Positions 36,659 through 48,139 of a DNA stretch of 64,000 nucleotides are shown here, one piece after another (the first letter of the stretch is position 1; every line of letters begins with the position of its first letter). The translations under genes and the position numbers were made by a program. The DNA comes from Panorpa germanica. Lineage: Eukaryota; Arthropoda; Insecta; Mecoptera; Panorpidae. The DNA lies in assembly GCA_963678705.1 (NCBI GenBank), contig OY783222.1, positions 2,170,001 through 2,234,000 of the forward strand, written 5' to 3'. The notes under the pieces are model-generated. The model had not been told where the DNA came from, did not search any database, and worked only from the letters and a program-made list of their open reading frames with translations.

Positions 36659-36661
<3 letters not shown>
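35651..36661. other. No supported gene; pyrimidine-rich and CAC-rich strips
   Basis: A C/T-rich strip runs from about 36050 to 36290 (ACCACCC motifs; a low-complexity frame on the plus strand). At 36448-36525 there is a GC-rich patch CACCACCACCGCCAGCACCA followed by GATGCTGGTCCTCCTCGG, resembling the patch at 15.7 kb. No recognised protein. Confidence 0.35.
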
Positions 36662-36741
<80 letters not shown>

Positions 36742-36750
36742 TATATATAT
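36662..36750. repeat. (TA)n microsatellite, longest in window
   Basis: About 39 TA dinucleotides at 36662-36739, a single C interruption, then five more. Frames through it are artefacts. Confidence 0.97.
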
Positions 36751-37307
36751 CGTTGTACATCTGTACAAAAACTTCTTGTTACTTTTTTGGTTCACATATG
36801 ATTTCTCAAGTGTGTAAACATACATTTGTCAACATCCGTAAGTTTGATGTTGAAGAAATTGTAAATAATTGAATTGACGCATTTATGAGCTTTACCATAT
36901 GTTCCCCGAGCCCTTATTTAATAACTAAACAGCCTTAAGATAGTCGCATCTCTAACTAGACAAAAAATCTTCTGTCTAAACTTTTAGACCAATATCATAG
37001 CAACCGAGATCTTTAATTTCTTGCATCGATAAATTCTACGATTTAAGAAGTCGTTCTTAAAAATCGTCACAAATATTGCATAACAACCCCCCCCCCCACA
37101 CTCCTCCCTTCCTGTTGTCGTTTTGTTTTCTGGTCTTGTTTTTTTTCGTAATCGAATTTCAGATTAGATCCTTCCTCGTCTAATTTTATATCGTTCCAAA
37201 CGTATGGGCGAGGCATAACTCCATTCCATTTGGAACGTGTAGTTCAGTAAAGGACGTCTTACACGTCGAACATGAGTGGCCGTCTTCACTGTATAGTAAA
37301 GCCGGCC
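36751..37307. other. No gene seen
   Basis: A 13-base C run at about 37086-37098 is the only notable low-complexity feature. Confidence 0.4.
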
Positions 37308-37345
37308 ATTAAGGTAGTCGTATCATATGATACGACTACCTTAAT
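37308..37345. repeat. Perfect 38-bp palindrome
   Basis: ATTAAGGTAGTCGTATCAT followed immediately by its exact reverse complement, centred at 37326.5 with no spacer. It sits beside GCCGGCC on the left. It could extrude as a cruciform; function unknown. Confidence 0.97.
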
Positions 37346-37606
37346 TACTGCACTACGATATATTAAACATTATAAAATGAAACTACAAAAACAAATCTCA
37401 TTTAAATTTATTCGAAAAGATAGTTAGAACACCCTTCATTAGAATGACTATAATCCATTTTAAAAAATAAATAATTTTTATCGAACTGAGTGTACGCAAA
37501 GATCTGAAAGGCGCGTACTCATTCTGGAATTCTAATTACTTTTATTTTATCTTTGGTAGATTTATTCAGAAATGTTATATGTAAGATGTATACCCCTATA
37601 TCGTAT

Positions 37607-37608
<2 letters not shown>

Positions 37609-37650
<42 letters not shown>
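37609..37650. repeat. (TA)n microsatellite
   Basis: About 21 AT/TA dinucleotides between GTATAG and AAAGAAGAG. Confidence 0.96.
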
Positions 37651-37654
<4 letters not shown>

Positions 37655-38944
37655 AAGAGACTTAGGGTGGGTGGTGACTGATGGGTGGTATAGAGTTAAG
37701 AAACTCTCCCTTACAACTACCAAACCCCCATCCCCTAGAGATATAGGGGATAAATACGTGTACATAAAGAAGAAATATTTTAAATATAATATATATATAA
37801 CTAAATCTATCAAATTATTTATAAGAAAGTGTTCTGGTGTATTTATTTGCATTTATATGTATACATATACACATATTCATATATATGATGTATGCATATA
37901 TATGTATGTATGTCCAATGATGATTAGTAATTAAGTAGTTATTCTTTATATTAGTGGACTTTGTTATTTTATAATTCGTTCCATGTTAGTTAAAGATTTA
38001 TCAGAAGTAGGTAATATATCCAGGATAATATGCATTTAGAGTGTAGGTAGAAACACCCAACATAATGTGGGTCAGAATAATGTGTACGATATTTTTAGAA
38101 AGTGATAACTGTATAGGATTGTAGTTATAGGTAAACCAGAATATTAATTTCTTTCAAGCGGAATATAATCATAACGATTCTAGGATCGTTCTCTCTAATT
38201 AGTTTGTCTGTGATGCAGTAAGGCAGTGTGTAGCTATATAATATTATAGTTTAATATATATAATATACGAGTATATGACACATATGTATGCAACAACCAG
38301 TGAATATACGGAAATACATAACTTGATGTTAAATAAAATCAGTTAAAAAAAAAGAAAAAATAAAAAATAAAAGAAAAGTTTAAGAAAACAAAACAAGTTA
38401 AGAAGAAAAAAGTACGAATAAAAGATGAAGAAAATTTATATGTATATATCTAAAGGGTATTGATTTTAATCAAAGTGGTAGAAATTAAATCCAGTAAAAT
38501 AAATTGCGTAATGAGTGAATGTACTACTTCTGGGTTCTTCCAGTTCCTGCTGGAGACTCCAGGGGGCTCTGATGTACTGTGTGACTCTAGGGCTCCGAGT
38601 ATTACACCCTCTAAGACCTATGCTTACTTATATCTGTTCTCATACTGTATGTAGAAGATGGAAAGATGGGAGGCAAGTATTTTCACTGTGTGGGCGTTCA
38701 TCTTGCAAGTCCAAACCGAACCAGAACCTGACTCACACTGCTCTCATTTCTGAAGGGGTATTACTTTTTTTACCTATATATGAAAGGCTATAGCATTGCC
38801 GCCATGTTTTAACTCAATTCCTTCACTCATATAGAAATACAGTGGTGTAGCAGCAGTACTCTCTCGACGAAATCGTAGAAAAATATTTATCAAAGTTACG
38901 TGATAAGAAAGTTAATTTCTAGTGGTCTAAACTAACTAGTAGTC
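37651..38944. other. No supported gene; A-rich strip
   Basis: A G-rich strip (GGGTGGGTGGTGACTGATGG) lies at about 37664, and an A-rich strip of AAAAG/AAAAT blocks at 38340-38440. A balanced-composition strip at 38515-38760 has overlapping 64- and 92-codon frames of no recognised family. Confidence 0.35.
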
Positions 38945-39095
38945 AACGGCAAAGTGGCTAGGAGCATTTATGGACGACGCTAGACTGCTGTGTCTTTATT
39001 TTCCTCATAAATCTTATCAACCTAGTAGGACGTCGTTGGTGATAAGTCTCAGCATCGAAAATAGACCGACCTTGAATAAATTAAATAAATAAAAA
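38945..39095 (+). mobile_element. tRNA-derived SINE, internally deleted copy
   Basis: The head CAACGGCAAAGTGGCTAGGA, GGACGACGCTAGACTGCTGT-GTCTT passes directly to the 3' body AGGACGTCGTTGGTGATAAG, TCTCAGCATCGAAAATAGAC-CGACCTTGAATAAA and an AAAT-rich tail. The B-box and middle region present in the 26.4 kb copy are missing. Confidence 0.8.
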
Positions 39096-41449
39096 ACTAA
39101 TTAAGAATTAAATATGAATTAATAAACTAATAACAAACAACTGTATGTAGTTAAACATAATTAAAATCGCCAAAGCATGATATAATTCTTTACAATGCGA
39201 TTGCGATTTTAAATAAATCATTTATTAATTTCTCTCACTAATTAGTGACTCTTACTACATCCCTGAATATGTACAGAACTTATTCCTTTGTCTTTTCATA
39301 CTTTCCATCTTTCTCGGGCGTCATTATTTTTTTAAAGTGCAAGCAAGACAAAAATATACACATCTTATTGCAAAACCAAACTATTGCTCTCCCACTCTAA
39401 CATAAATATAATACAGGGTATGTTTAAAATTTTTAATTAGAGATTTTCTTTAAGAAATATATTTAAATATGAATTTATATTATTTTACTAATGGGAAATA
39501 TTTAAATAGTTATTATAGTCGGAGCATATATTATCGTTTTTTTATTAATTAGTTTTATTATTTTGTATTCTTCTTGATCGAATTTGTACAGAAGGTGTAA
39601 TTTGCCTTATGAAATTGATTGTAGTGATTTGTAAAATATAAAAGGGTATCATGTTCCCTTAAATTTATGTTTCAAGTCAATATGCAGTGAGATATAGACA
39701 CAATAAAGAAAATTTACTTTCGGGCGTAGAAAATTGGATAAGAATAAATAGGTTTTTGCTAAAGAGCCGTAAATTAGAGCATTAAGCATTGTACGACAGG
39801 TAAAATTATTTACGTAACAGGTAATTTATGCTATGTTAGATAAACCTTTGTAGCTGGAATATCAATTATTATTAACTGATCATTAAGAAACTTCTTTCGT
39901 TCACTGTTGGTGGATTTCTTGCCTCTATTGATGACTAAACAATACTGTTTACGATCAAAAGTGTTGCCAGATGAATGGATTGTTACAAATTTCTATTCTG
40001 TTGAAAATTTTGCATAATTTGGACTGTTTGTTTACGTTAGTCATCTTCCTTTTTTCCTCATCTCAGGGTATGGATCAATAAGCGAAACTATGCAGTCTGG
40101 GAATAGTGCAAAATGATGAGGAGTATCTGGTTAATTGCTTTAAGAAATTAACTAATCAGTAGTTTAATAAAAAGAGAGCACAACTGATTGAAAATGTTTG
40201 TTAAAGCTCACTAACAGAAGGTGGCAGAAAGAAAAACCTTGGAAAGTCTTACTTCCGCGTATAGACAATAACCAAACTCATTCCATATATAAAATATTCA
40301 AAAAATGTTTATAATCCAAAATTGTATATCCTATTATATTAAAACCAACAGTAAAAAGAAAGAATTTTCCATTTAATTTTCATTATCACCCTGTGTAAAT
40401 ATACACGCAGCCCATAGCATTTTAAACATCTCGCTCACCCCATTAAGAATAACAGGGTGGTTGGTTTCCTACCACCCCCAACAGTACTCACTTTCTCACA
40501 CCACTTGAAACATACAGAACCACCATACTCCCTTTTTCCTAGATGCCTCCTCTTTTTGCTTCGTTCCTTCTTTCAGATTCTTAATTAGCAATGTTGTGTC
40601 TCACTCATACATTATTTTAATATATATATTTATCTCTTTTACTCTTATTAGAAAATGCGGGAAAATGTGTATGGAAATGTTGACGTCAGGCCGAGTTGAA
40701 ATTAAAGTTTCCCCCAGTTCTTATACTTACTTAAGTTTGCGAAAACGAATTTCGTATATATGTGTATTTATATATGTGTATATATAAGAATAATTTTATA
40801 TATACGTATGCTCATATATATATATGTGTTGCGTTATATATGAATTTAAGTAATAAAAAAAATGTTAAGATTGTCAGATATATTTTTTACTATTTTTTTT
40901 TTTTTTTAATTTAATGAGTTGTAAACAAAAATCTTGATATTTCATATTTTAACAAAAACGTAGCTTTCCTGTATACAAAAATATACGTACGAGTATACAC
41001 TGCATGGAAATTTTACGTGAAAACCTATGTATATAGATTGCTATAACACATATAGCTGTACAATTTCAATGTTTCATCGGGTTAATTTAACGTCCCCTGC
41101 TTCCGATACTGACTTCTATCACCGTTGCAGGTGTTCAAGTTTCAAATATGTTGAAACGGCAGTTGAAGGAAACAACAAAACCTAAAAAAATATAGCTTAT
41201 TGTAGGTAGAACACAAAGAAACAGCAGTCTGACGTCACTCATAGTGCTATGGGACAACTTATTAACATAAGATATATTTTTTCTCAAGGCCAACCGACTC
41301 CTGTAGCGACTCCAGCTTGAACTCCATATCAATTTCTTTAAATTCAATTGTTATTAAGTTTTCTAAAATATTTAAATAAAATAATAATTAACTAAAGTAA
41401 AAACGGACATGGCATAAAATGTCTCCTTAACTTTTGGTAGAGTTTTGTC
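39096..41449. other. 2.3 kb AT-rich, no gene
   Basis: No supported gene. ACCACCC-type islands at 40437-40560, a T-run of about 16 near 40892-40907, and TA-rich stretches at 40740-40845. Confidence 0.4.
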
Positions 41450-41457
41450 ACTATAAC

Positions 41458-41801
41458 CAGGGGCGGACTTAGGCATTGCGAGCAGATCTCTGCGAGGCCC
41501 CAAACGATAAATATTTGCGAGGCACTTGTTTTTTGTATAATTTATGTAAATTGTAAGTAAGTATTTTTGATGATAATTGACGAGAAATAAAATTATATAT
41601 TGGAAGATTTATAAAAGTTAACAAGCACAAAGACGACAAATATTATTGATGATAAACTAAGGTGATTCTAGTGAGATTTCTAAAGAGCAAGGTGCGAGAT
41701 TCAAATAGATATATAGTAATGAATTTTTGTACTTGGTTATTGAGCGAGAATGCGAGGCCCCGGGCGGTTGCCCTGTTTGCCACCCCCTAAGGCCGCCTCT
41801 G
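41458..41801. mobile_element. hAT MITE with 8-bp target duplication, copy 1
   Basis: 344 bp starting CAGGGGCGGACTTAGGC and ending AAGGCCGCCTCTG, inverted hAT-type termini. Flanks are ACTATAAC (41450-41457) and ACTATAAT (41802-41809), an 8-bp duplication with one mismatch. The GC-rich ends (GAGGCCCC, CACCCCCTAAGGCCGC) enclose an AT-rich core. Homologous along its length to 59539-59902. No transposase, so non-autonomous. Confidence 0.92.
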
Positions 41802-41809
41802 ACTATAAT

Positions 41810-42554
41810 TATTTATTTGTTGACGTCCGGCTCGGTGATGAAATCTATAAATCCGTGATAAGTCTGTAACGAATTCACAATGCATAAATTAGAATCAGGC
41901 GATGCATTTCCGTTTTTAACAAAGTACAAATTTAAATTACTTCTCTTTGCTTCTACGTGTAATCAACCCTTTGAATAAAGTCGTAAGACAGATGTAATTA
42001 TTGGTCCATCGATTAGACACAAATGTACTTTGTAATGCCCGAGATAACAATCACGTAAATTAGTTCTATGACCTAAGAGGGTACGTGAACGACCAGGTAC
42101 AAGGAGCTGCTTAAGGGTTGTCAGTAAATACGCATATACAACACAAAACAACCCCCTTTTGCTTGTCCTACGTTCTGAGAGCGATGGCCGGCATCAGATA
42201 AGGGTAAGTAGGCTAACTCGTGGTGATCATGGTATGAAATACTCACCCTTAATTCACCCACGACGTTAGGGGGAGAATAAAACCTTCCGAATGAACTTAA
42301 TGTGCGGTCAAGGGGTAGCTTATGATGTATGATTTTTTAAATATCTTAATATAACTGTTGATTTTATATTAAATGTTTTTTAATGATGGCTTAAGGGTGG
42401 AGGAGGGTGGATTTTTATAGAGTTTTATTTAATGCTTGAATGATTAAGCTATAATTACTATTTATTGTAAGTACTTGCTGTTTAGGATTTTTAATTACTT
42501 TCTTGTTTGAAGTGATCTGTCTATATAGTTTAAGTTTTAATTTTTAATTACGTG
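41810..42554. other. No gene seen
   Basis: AT-rich, with purine-rich GGGTGGAGGAGGGTGG at about 42392. No supported gene. Confidence 0.4.
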
Positions 42555-42558
42555 TTAA

Positions 42559-43010
42559 CCCTCATTCCCACTCACTGTTTTGATATTTAATTTACTGTTT
42601 TTATTTAATATTGTAATCTAAATTTCAGGCATTCCTTTTCACATTTGTGTTTTAATTTAAGTTTAGTTGTATGTGAAATAATTAAAATTGCTAATTTGAA
42701 TAACAATTAGTAATAGACATTGTTTTCTCTTCTATATTTTTCAAAAACTGACATTAAACTTCTTTTAAAAGTAAATCCTACTGCATTTTGACAGATTGTT
42801 TCATTTTGGAGGTTATAATATAATATAGTTTTTCTTAATTTAATATTTTTAATTTAAGACATTGGACCTTGTAAAGTTCTAAAAAAATTAAGAAAACTTA
42901 AAAAATAAATTATATTAAAAATGGTACTGTGAATAGCTACGCGTATTGCCATATGCTAAACAATTTAAATTAAATACAAAATGCAAAATTAAAGCAGTGA
43001 GTGGGAATGG
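42559..43010 (-). mobile_element. TTAA-type piggyBac-like MITE, copy 3 (minus)
   Basis: TTAA at 42555-42558 precedes CCCTCATTCCCACTCACTG; the right end is CAGTGAGTGGGAATG followed by GTAATT, so the right TTAA is altered or a few bases are lost. In reverse complement it is colinear with 29649-30037, with ATACGCGTAG, AACTTTACAAGGTCC and TGTCAAAATGCAGTAGGATT. 452 bp, no coding capacity. Confidence 0.92.
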
Positions 43011-43014
43011 TAAT

Positions 43015-44171
43015 TTAGTATATTATTTTACGTGCAGTTTCTACTAGTTAAATTTGACTTAATGCGATGTAAATGGAAGATTAAATGTAGAAGAATGTAA
43101 AGACTAATTGCCTAAAATATTATATTTACATATTGTTTATACTTTTTAAATCTTTACAAATATCTTAGAGTATAAAGGGTGACTCATTAGCCCCAAATCT
43201 AAGGGGAGCACTTAGAAGACCATTCTAAACAGTTTCACGCACTCTTTTACTATATAAAAGATAGTTTCCATCATTTGTTATCGAAATTTAAAAAGTATTT
43301 CTTCAAAAATGTAGAACATGGTGTATCTAGATATTGTTTTAACGTATCTAGATACTCGTAGTGACAAACTTTTCCTTTAATTACTTAAACAAGTCTATTC
43401 TTGTCCCATCTAATCAATTCACAATGCAATGCACCATGCAGTACACCAACAAAACCAACATAAACATTGAATGCACTTCATTTAAATAAACCTGAATTCT
43501 CTCGGTACATCGTTTCCGTTTCCCAGAAGAGATGCGTTATTATCCTAAATTAGTCTACCTAAATACTCGGAGTACACACTTAAAGAGGAACAGAGTGAGG
43601 GAGGTAGGGAGGAGGAGACCGATTACCCGCAAATGCTCCTTGCTAGCAAGCAAACATACTCGTCGTACGTTTATATCGGTTTGAGTGTGAGAGGTAAAGA
43701 GGGTGGTGAAGAGTGGGGTTCGAAAGAGTCAAACACATCGAGTGGTGCTAGAGGGTGACATATGGAAGGGTTTTAAGAGAGGGGGGTGGTAAGTTGAAGA
43801 GTTCAGGACACGACCGAGTGCGTGTTGTGCGCGTAACACATATAGTTTTGTGTTTATGTACATTGTTAATTATTTAACCAATAACTTATGTAAAATTTAT
43901 TAACAATTGTATTAAATGGCCCGACAAATATATTGCAGACGCGAATATTGTCAATATCTAACATAGTTCTTTACAAAGAAAACGTCTAAAAATGTATATA
44001 AGAAATAGCAATCAAATTAGCTAATTAAAGCGTTACATTTCTAGCTGGTAATATGTTAAATAAATATACTATATTAGCAGGTTACATTTACCTTACTCCG
44101 TGTCCTCTACTTCTAATTTTTGAATATGTTTTAGAGTTTATGTTAATAATAAATTTACAAACAGTTTTTAA
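43015..44171. other. No supported gene; purine-rich GC island
   Basis: A purine-rich, GC-raised strip lies at 43585-43830 (GAGGGAGGTAGGGAGGAGGA, GAGGGTGGTGAAGAGTGGGG). The rest is AT-rich without recognisable genes. Confidence 0.4.
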
Positions 44172-44315
44172 GCAATTTCTTCTTACCAGTGGGTCGTATG
44201 ACAAAAGTAGTTATTGGGAATCTGATAAAAGACTCAATTTCGTACAATTTCTTTTTATAACACTTTGCTGTATCTTAAATATATACTTAGCTACATCGTT
44301 TTGAAGTGGAGCACA
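44172..44315 (+). repeat. Dispersed repeat Z, copy 1
   Basis: CTTACCAGTGGGTCGTATGA, CAAAAGTAGTTAT, AATCTGATA-AGA, AATTTC-ACAATTT and TTGAAGTGGAGCAC match in order 51962-52112. Both are plus strand. Unclassified. Confidence 0.7.
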
Positions 44316-46425
44316 AACGCAGCAGTTTTTTGACACAAAAAAAAAACAAATTCTTGACATAAATAAAGTATTATCTACGGATAATGATATCAATGCTCTT
44401 TTATAATTTTATTCCATTAGTTAAACGTATTTATTCTTAAAAAAATACATTAATATTTGACCCCTATTCTAGCCGTGAGAGAACGTATTTTGTCATTCTG
44501 TTGGTCATGATTTCTGACTAAATATAGAATATATTTCGTTTTACAAATAATGAACTAATGTCCAGTAACGAATTACTTTAAAAGTAAATAAACTATTATC
44601 CACTGGTCACTACAAATATCAATTTTAATATGATTTTAATGTATTTTTAATCTCGAGTTTGAAATTAACTGTAATATCCATATTAGACTACTTCTTTACA
44701 TATTAATATCTTGATAATTATTTTAATTCAACAGGAAAATTAATTTTATTTGTAATCTACATGATATAATGTTTATATTTAGATACATCAAGATTTAACG
44801 ACATAGTGGTCCATAGCAAAGTTTCTGTGGCTTCGCAGTCGATTTCAGGACCCCTCTCTTTGCGTGAGACGTAATGGGCTTGTGTCCTATGTCTTAATTT
44901 CTATAAAAGTGTACTATATATTGATAAAGTGGGTTACTAGAACCTCAAATGTTCCATTACTTTTTAATAACTCCTTATATGTTAAGAGATATTAACAATT
45001 AAAAAAGTCATTTTGTCTTTTTAATTATTAAAGGGATTCAACGTTGTACACATTACAAGTGCATGTGACATCACAATCCTTGTGTAAGGTTACCAATCTT
45101 ACAGCTCATAAATATATGCTATATGTATTTATACATCAAAATATCAAATATTATTTACAGTTATTTCAAGGAACAATCAAATTTCAATATTATGTCTGTC
45201 TTAGCAGGGTTAAATAAAATAAAAACTTATTATTCTTTGATTATTTGACTTGATTATTTGACTACCAACAGCTACAGAATATTACCACAGCACTGACCTA
45301 CTCAACAAATAACTGACGTTAAAATGCATTTCACGTCATACAAATATGGCCGACCCTTTCTAGCGCTAAAACTACAATTCAAACTTTTAATTGCTATATC
45401 TCCGTCAATATTTAGATATTTAATAAAATAGACACGCCAATACACATTTATTAACATTAATTTCAATCAACAATTGAAAAATCGACCACTAAAAAAATGA
45501 GGACACAAGCCCATTCATCGATGGTACCTTATACAATCTTAAGAAATTCATTTTAAGTATAAAAAATATAAGTATAAATTTATTTCATCGCATCCGGATC
45601 CAAGCATAGCTGAATATTAGATATAAATGTATGGTAGCATTCACGTTTTGTGTCTAGCTGCTATTAGTACCTATGCACAGTTTTCCCAATTTCCTCAACA
45701 GTGTATAATGTATGAGTGTAACCTTCCCGTGTTACTTATGAGTTATGCGTGCATGTGTTACAGGCACATACACACACACTCATACAGCTACACATACATT
45801 AATACATGCACAATTATATATTCCTAAATATGAGTACAGTCATTTGAACGACAACGAAAACGAGAACCAAAGAACCCCGTCTAGCAGAAGTATTTTAAGT
45901 GTAAGAAATTATTAACAAAGCCAACACATGCCACATGCGTGTGAATAAATATGAAATAAGTTACGAAAACAAAAGCTCAGAGATGAAACTTTCGAAAAGC
46001 TCGATAATATAATATAAGATATACGTCATAGAAAATTATGAGCTTTTTACGACGTTTAAATATGGTGTTAGATGTGGATTAAGTTTTGTATGAAATAGAA
46101 TTTATTATGAAGTAAGTAATAATATGTAGAAGAAGACGTATAAATCGCTTTGGGGAAGGGGCGGTTTGTTACAGAGCCCCACTCGCAAATAGGCCCCAAA
46201 ATATTGCATTTAGACTCAATTGTAACTGTCAGAGATTGAAATTAGGCTCCGTCCTGAACATAGGACTCCAAGAACAGTTAAAATATAATTGAATTGCGTG
46301 GAGCTAAAAAAAGATCCACATATGGAGTACTGCTCCAGGTATTAATTAATATTGGAGCCCCACTGGTTCCAGCATCAGCACAAACTATTTTCTTTTCTTG
46401 TACTTATCGGGAAAAGAAATAAAGT
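44316..46425. other. 2.1 kb AT-rich, no supported gene
   Basis: No gene seen. A CA/TA-rich simple strip lies at 45765-45810. At 46155-46375 repeated GGAGCCCC/GGCTCC segments suggest a decayed element of unknown type. Confidence 0.35.
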
Positions 46426-46641
46426 GTGTCAACTATTTTAAAATGGCCAAGAAGATTAATAACAATGACCTCAAGACTAACAATGAATCATACTGGAGCT
46501 CCGAAACATCTAGCAAGAAACGAGATCATTCCAAATCCTAAATGTAAATGTGGTGAAGAGGAGGCAGATCGTGACCACACTCTGTGGCATTGTAGGACTT
46601 CAAAGGGCGGTGCTACAGATTTCGCAGACGCTTCCTGTTAA
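46426..46641 (+). pseudogene. LINE ORF2 C-terminal fragment (R1/Jockey-like)
   Basis: A 71-residue frame of which residues 16-56 or so resemble the C-terminal, post-reverse-transcriptase region of non-LTR retrotransposon ORF2. The pattern is an LT-NHTGAP-hLaR segment, then PNPKCKCGEEEADRDHTLWHC, a Cys-X-Cys...His...Cys arrangement typical of that region. The reverse transcriptase and endonuclease domains are absent. After the last Cys the frame is disturbed: the sister copy at 49.7 kb has extra bases here, and the natural C-terminus (…PKFITAVAMN…) lies in another frame at about 46655-46720. This is a dead 5'-truncated copy; the upstream Met is not the native start. Family placement is from motif memory. 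Confidence 0.75.
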
Positions 46642-46801
46642 CACCGTCTTTTTGATTGAGAAACCGAAATTTATAACAGCAGTAGCCATGAATAGATCAT
46701 TCTTATTGTCTGGATATAAAGTATAAGAAAAAGCAGAACAATAATAGAGACGATAGAAGGCTACGTGCCTAGGAATCCCGAGAAATTATATATAAAAAAA
46801 A
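46440..46801 (+). mobile_element. 5'-truncated non-LTR retrotransposon, copy 1
   Basis: Colinear with 49744-50057 from AAACATCTAGCAAGAAAC onward, through GCAGACGCTTCCTGTTAACA, AGAAACCGAAATTTATAACA, AAAAAGCAGAACAATA and CCCGAGAAATTATATATAAA, ending in a short A-run. It extends about 55 bp further upstream than that copy. A possible target duplication TATTTTA (46434 and 46803) is too short to be firm. Confidence 0.8.
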
Positions 46802-47889
46802 ATATTTTAGACTTTATTTCAACTGTTTTTTCTCCGGCAAAGATTCCTCCGTGAGGCAGGTTACGCATCTTACATACAATTACATATTTTTCACACATTC
46901 GTCCGCACTCAATTCCTTCCCAAATTGTTGCTAAATTTATGTGTGCATCTCCCATCTTCACTATCTTCCCATTGACTTTCTCTATTGCTTTATAACATTG
47001 TGTGTGCGAAGGTGGAACGGGACTTAAGATTAAGGAGTCGAGTCAGAACACATTGGTAATTTCATAAAGTTTCCTTCCGTATTTTAAGTTAAGGAGCAGT
47101 CTGGTAAATTTCAACACCAACCTGAGACACTGTACAGAGGCGCAATTTACAGATATTGCGTAATACTGGAATTGATCATGAAATATCTCATATCATATTC
47201 CATATCACACAGTTATAGTCATACCCATGGTTGTGGAACACCCCAATTCACCATATCACCCCCCATTTAATACCCTTTCTCTTTCCACGCTTTGGAGACT
47301 AACAGAAATGTGTGAGATATTCATTGTAATGTTCGCAGGCAATGAATTTGTTTGAAGTTGGATTGGTTCAATAAAAATCTCACATATATATATATATTGA
47401 ATGTTGAAAATGATTTTATAAGAAAATAATAATTCTTTGTAATAATTATTTACTATATTTAATTATCATAAATAAAAGTTATAGTAACTAATATCTTGGT
47501 TATACAATTAAAAAGTGGGGTGATAATTAACGAAATTTGTAAAATTTTAAAACCTTCGTTTAATTAATTATTTCTTTAACTAAATTTTAATGTAACGCAC
47601 AAAGGATCATGCATACTTTATGTCAGACAACTCTGATGGTCGTGACATCATTCTTTTAAAGAGAATAATTCTTGTTTACTTTTATTTTCTTTGTAAGTAC
47701 GAAAACTTCAATGACAAATAACATATTTAGTTTTGAATAAAACCACACCACTCTTCCTTACCACCCACTTAAACCACGAGGGGTTGGGTTACCAGATCAC
47801 CCTCTGGCCCGTAAGGCTGTTCTTGCTATACATTATTATAATATATTACTATATAAGATATTAGATTAGGGTAATTCCAGAAGGCCATG
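46802..47889. other. No supported gene
   Basis: Mixed composition. Frame 46761-46961 (minus) is unrecognised. ACCACCC-type strips at 47230-47285 and 47745-47815, a short TA run at about 47383-47396. Confidence 0.35.
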
Positions 47890-48139
47890 TGTGTGCTCCC
47901 CTCATCCCACTATTTCCAACCCGTTTCTCACAAACCACGCACTCTCTAGAGCGCCACACCACTAAGCGTCGCGACGCCAGGACGTTGTGTGTACAGAGTA
48001 CAGTGCTCGCCGTTCAGTGATGCCGACGCAGGATTTCTTCTCTTGCGTGCAAACGCGATACCAATCATTAGTTTTGGATGAGGATTTTAAAGGTTTTGAA
48101 TTACGAAAGATATTTCTAATGGGTTGTGTTATTGATTAG
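47890..48139 (+). other. CpG-richer patch, candidate promoter and first coding exon (unconfirmed)
   Basis: About 47930-48060 is clearly richer in G+C and CpG than its surroundings (AAGCGTCGCGACGCCAGGAC, CTCGCCGTTCAGTGATGCCG). An ATG at 48020, with G at -3, opens a 39-codon frame to a TAG at 48137-48139. The peptide starts MPTQDFFSCVQTRYQSLVLD; I do not recognise it. A weak splice donor (AAAG|GTTTTG) lies at 48092-48093, which would make this a short first exon. A TATATAAG lies upstream at about 47852. This is the best gene-start candidate in the window but could be chance. Confidence 0.2.

Noticed and set aside
40596-40787. 63-codon frame near a TA-rich stretch as a gene
   Set aside because: Ile/Tyr/Val-rich tail comes from the adjoining TATA-rich sequence; no domain.
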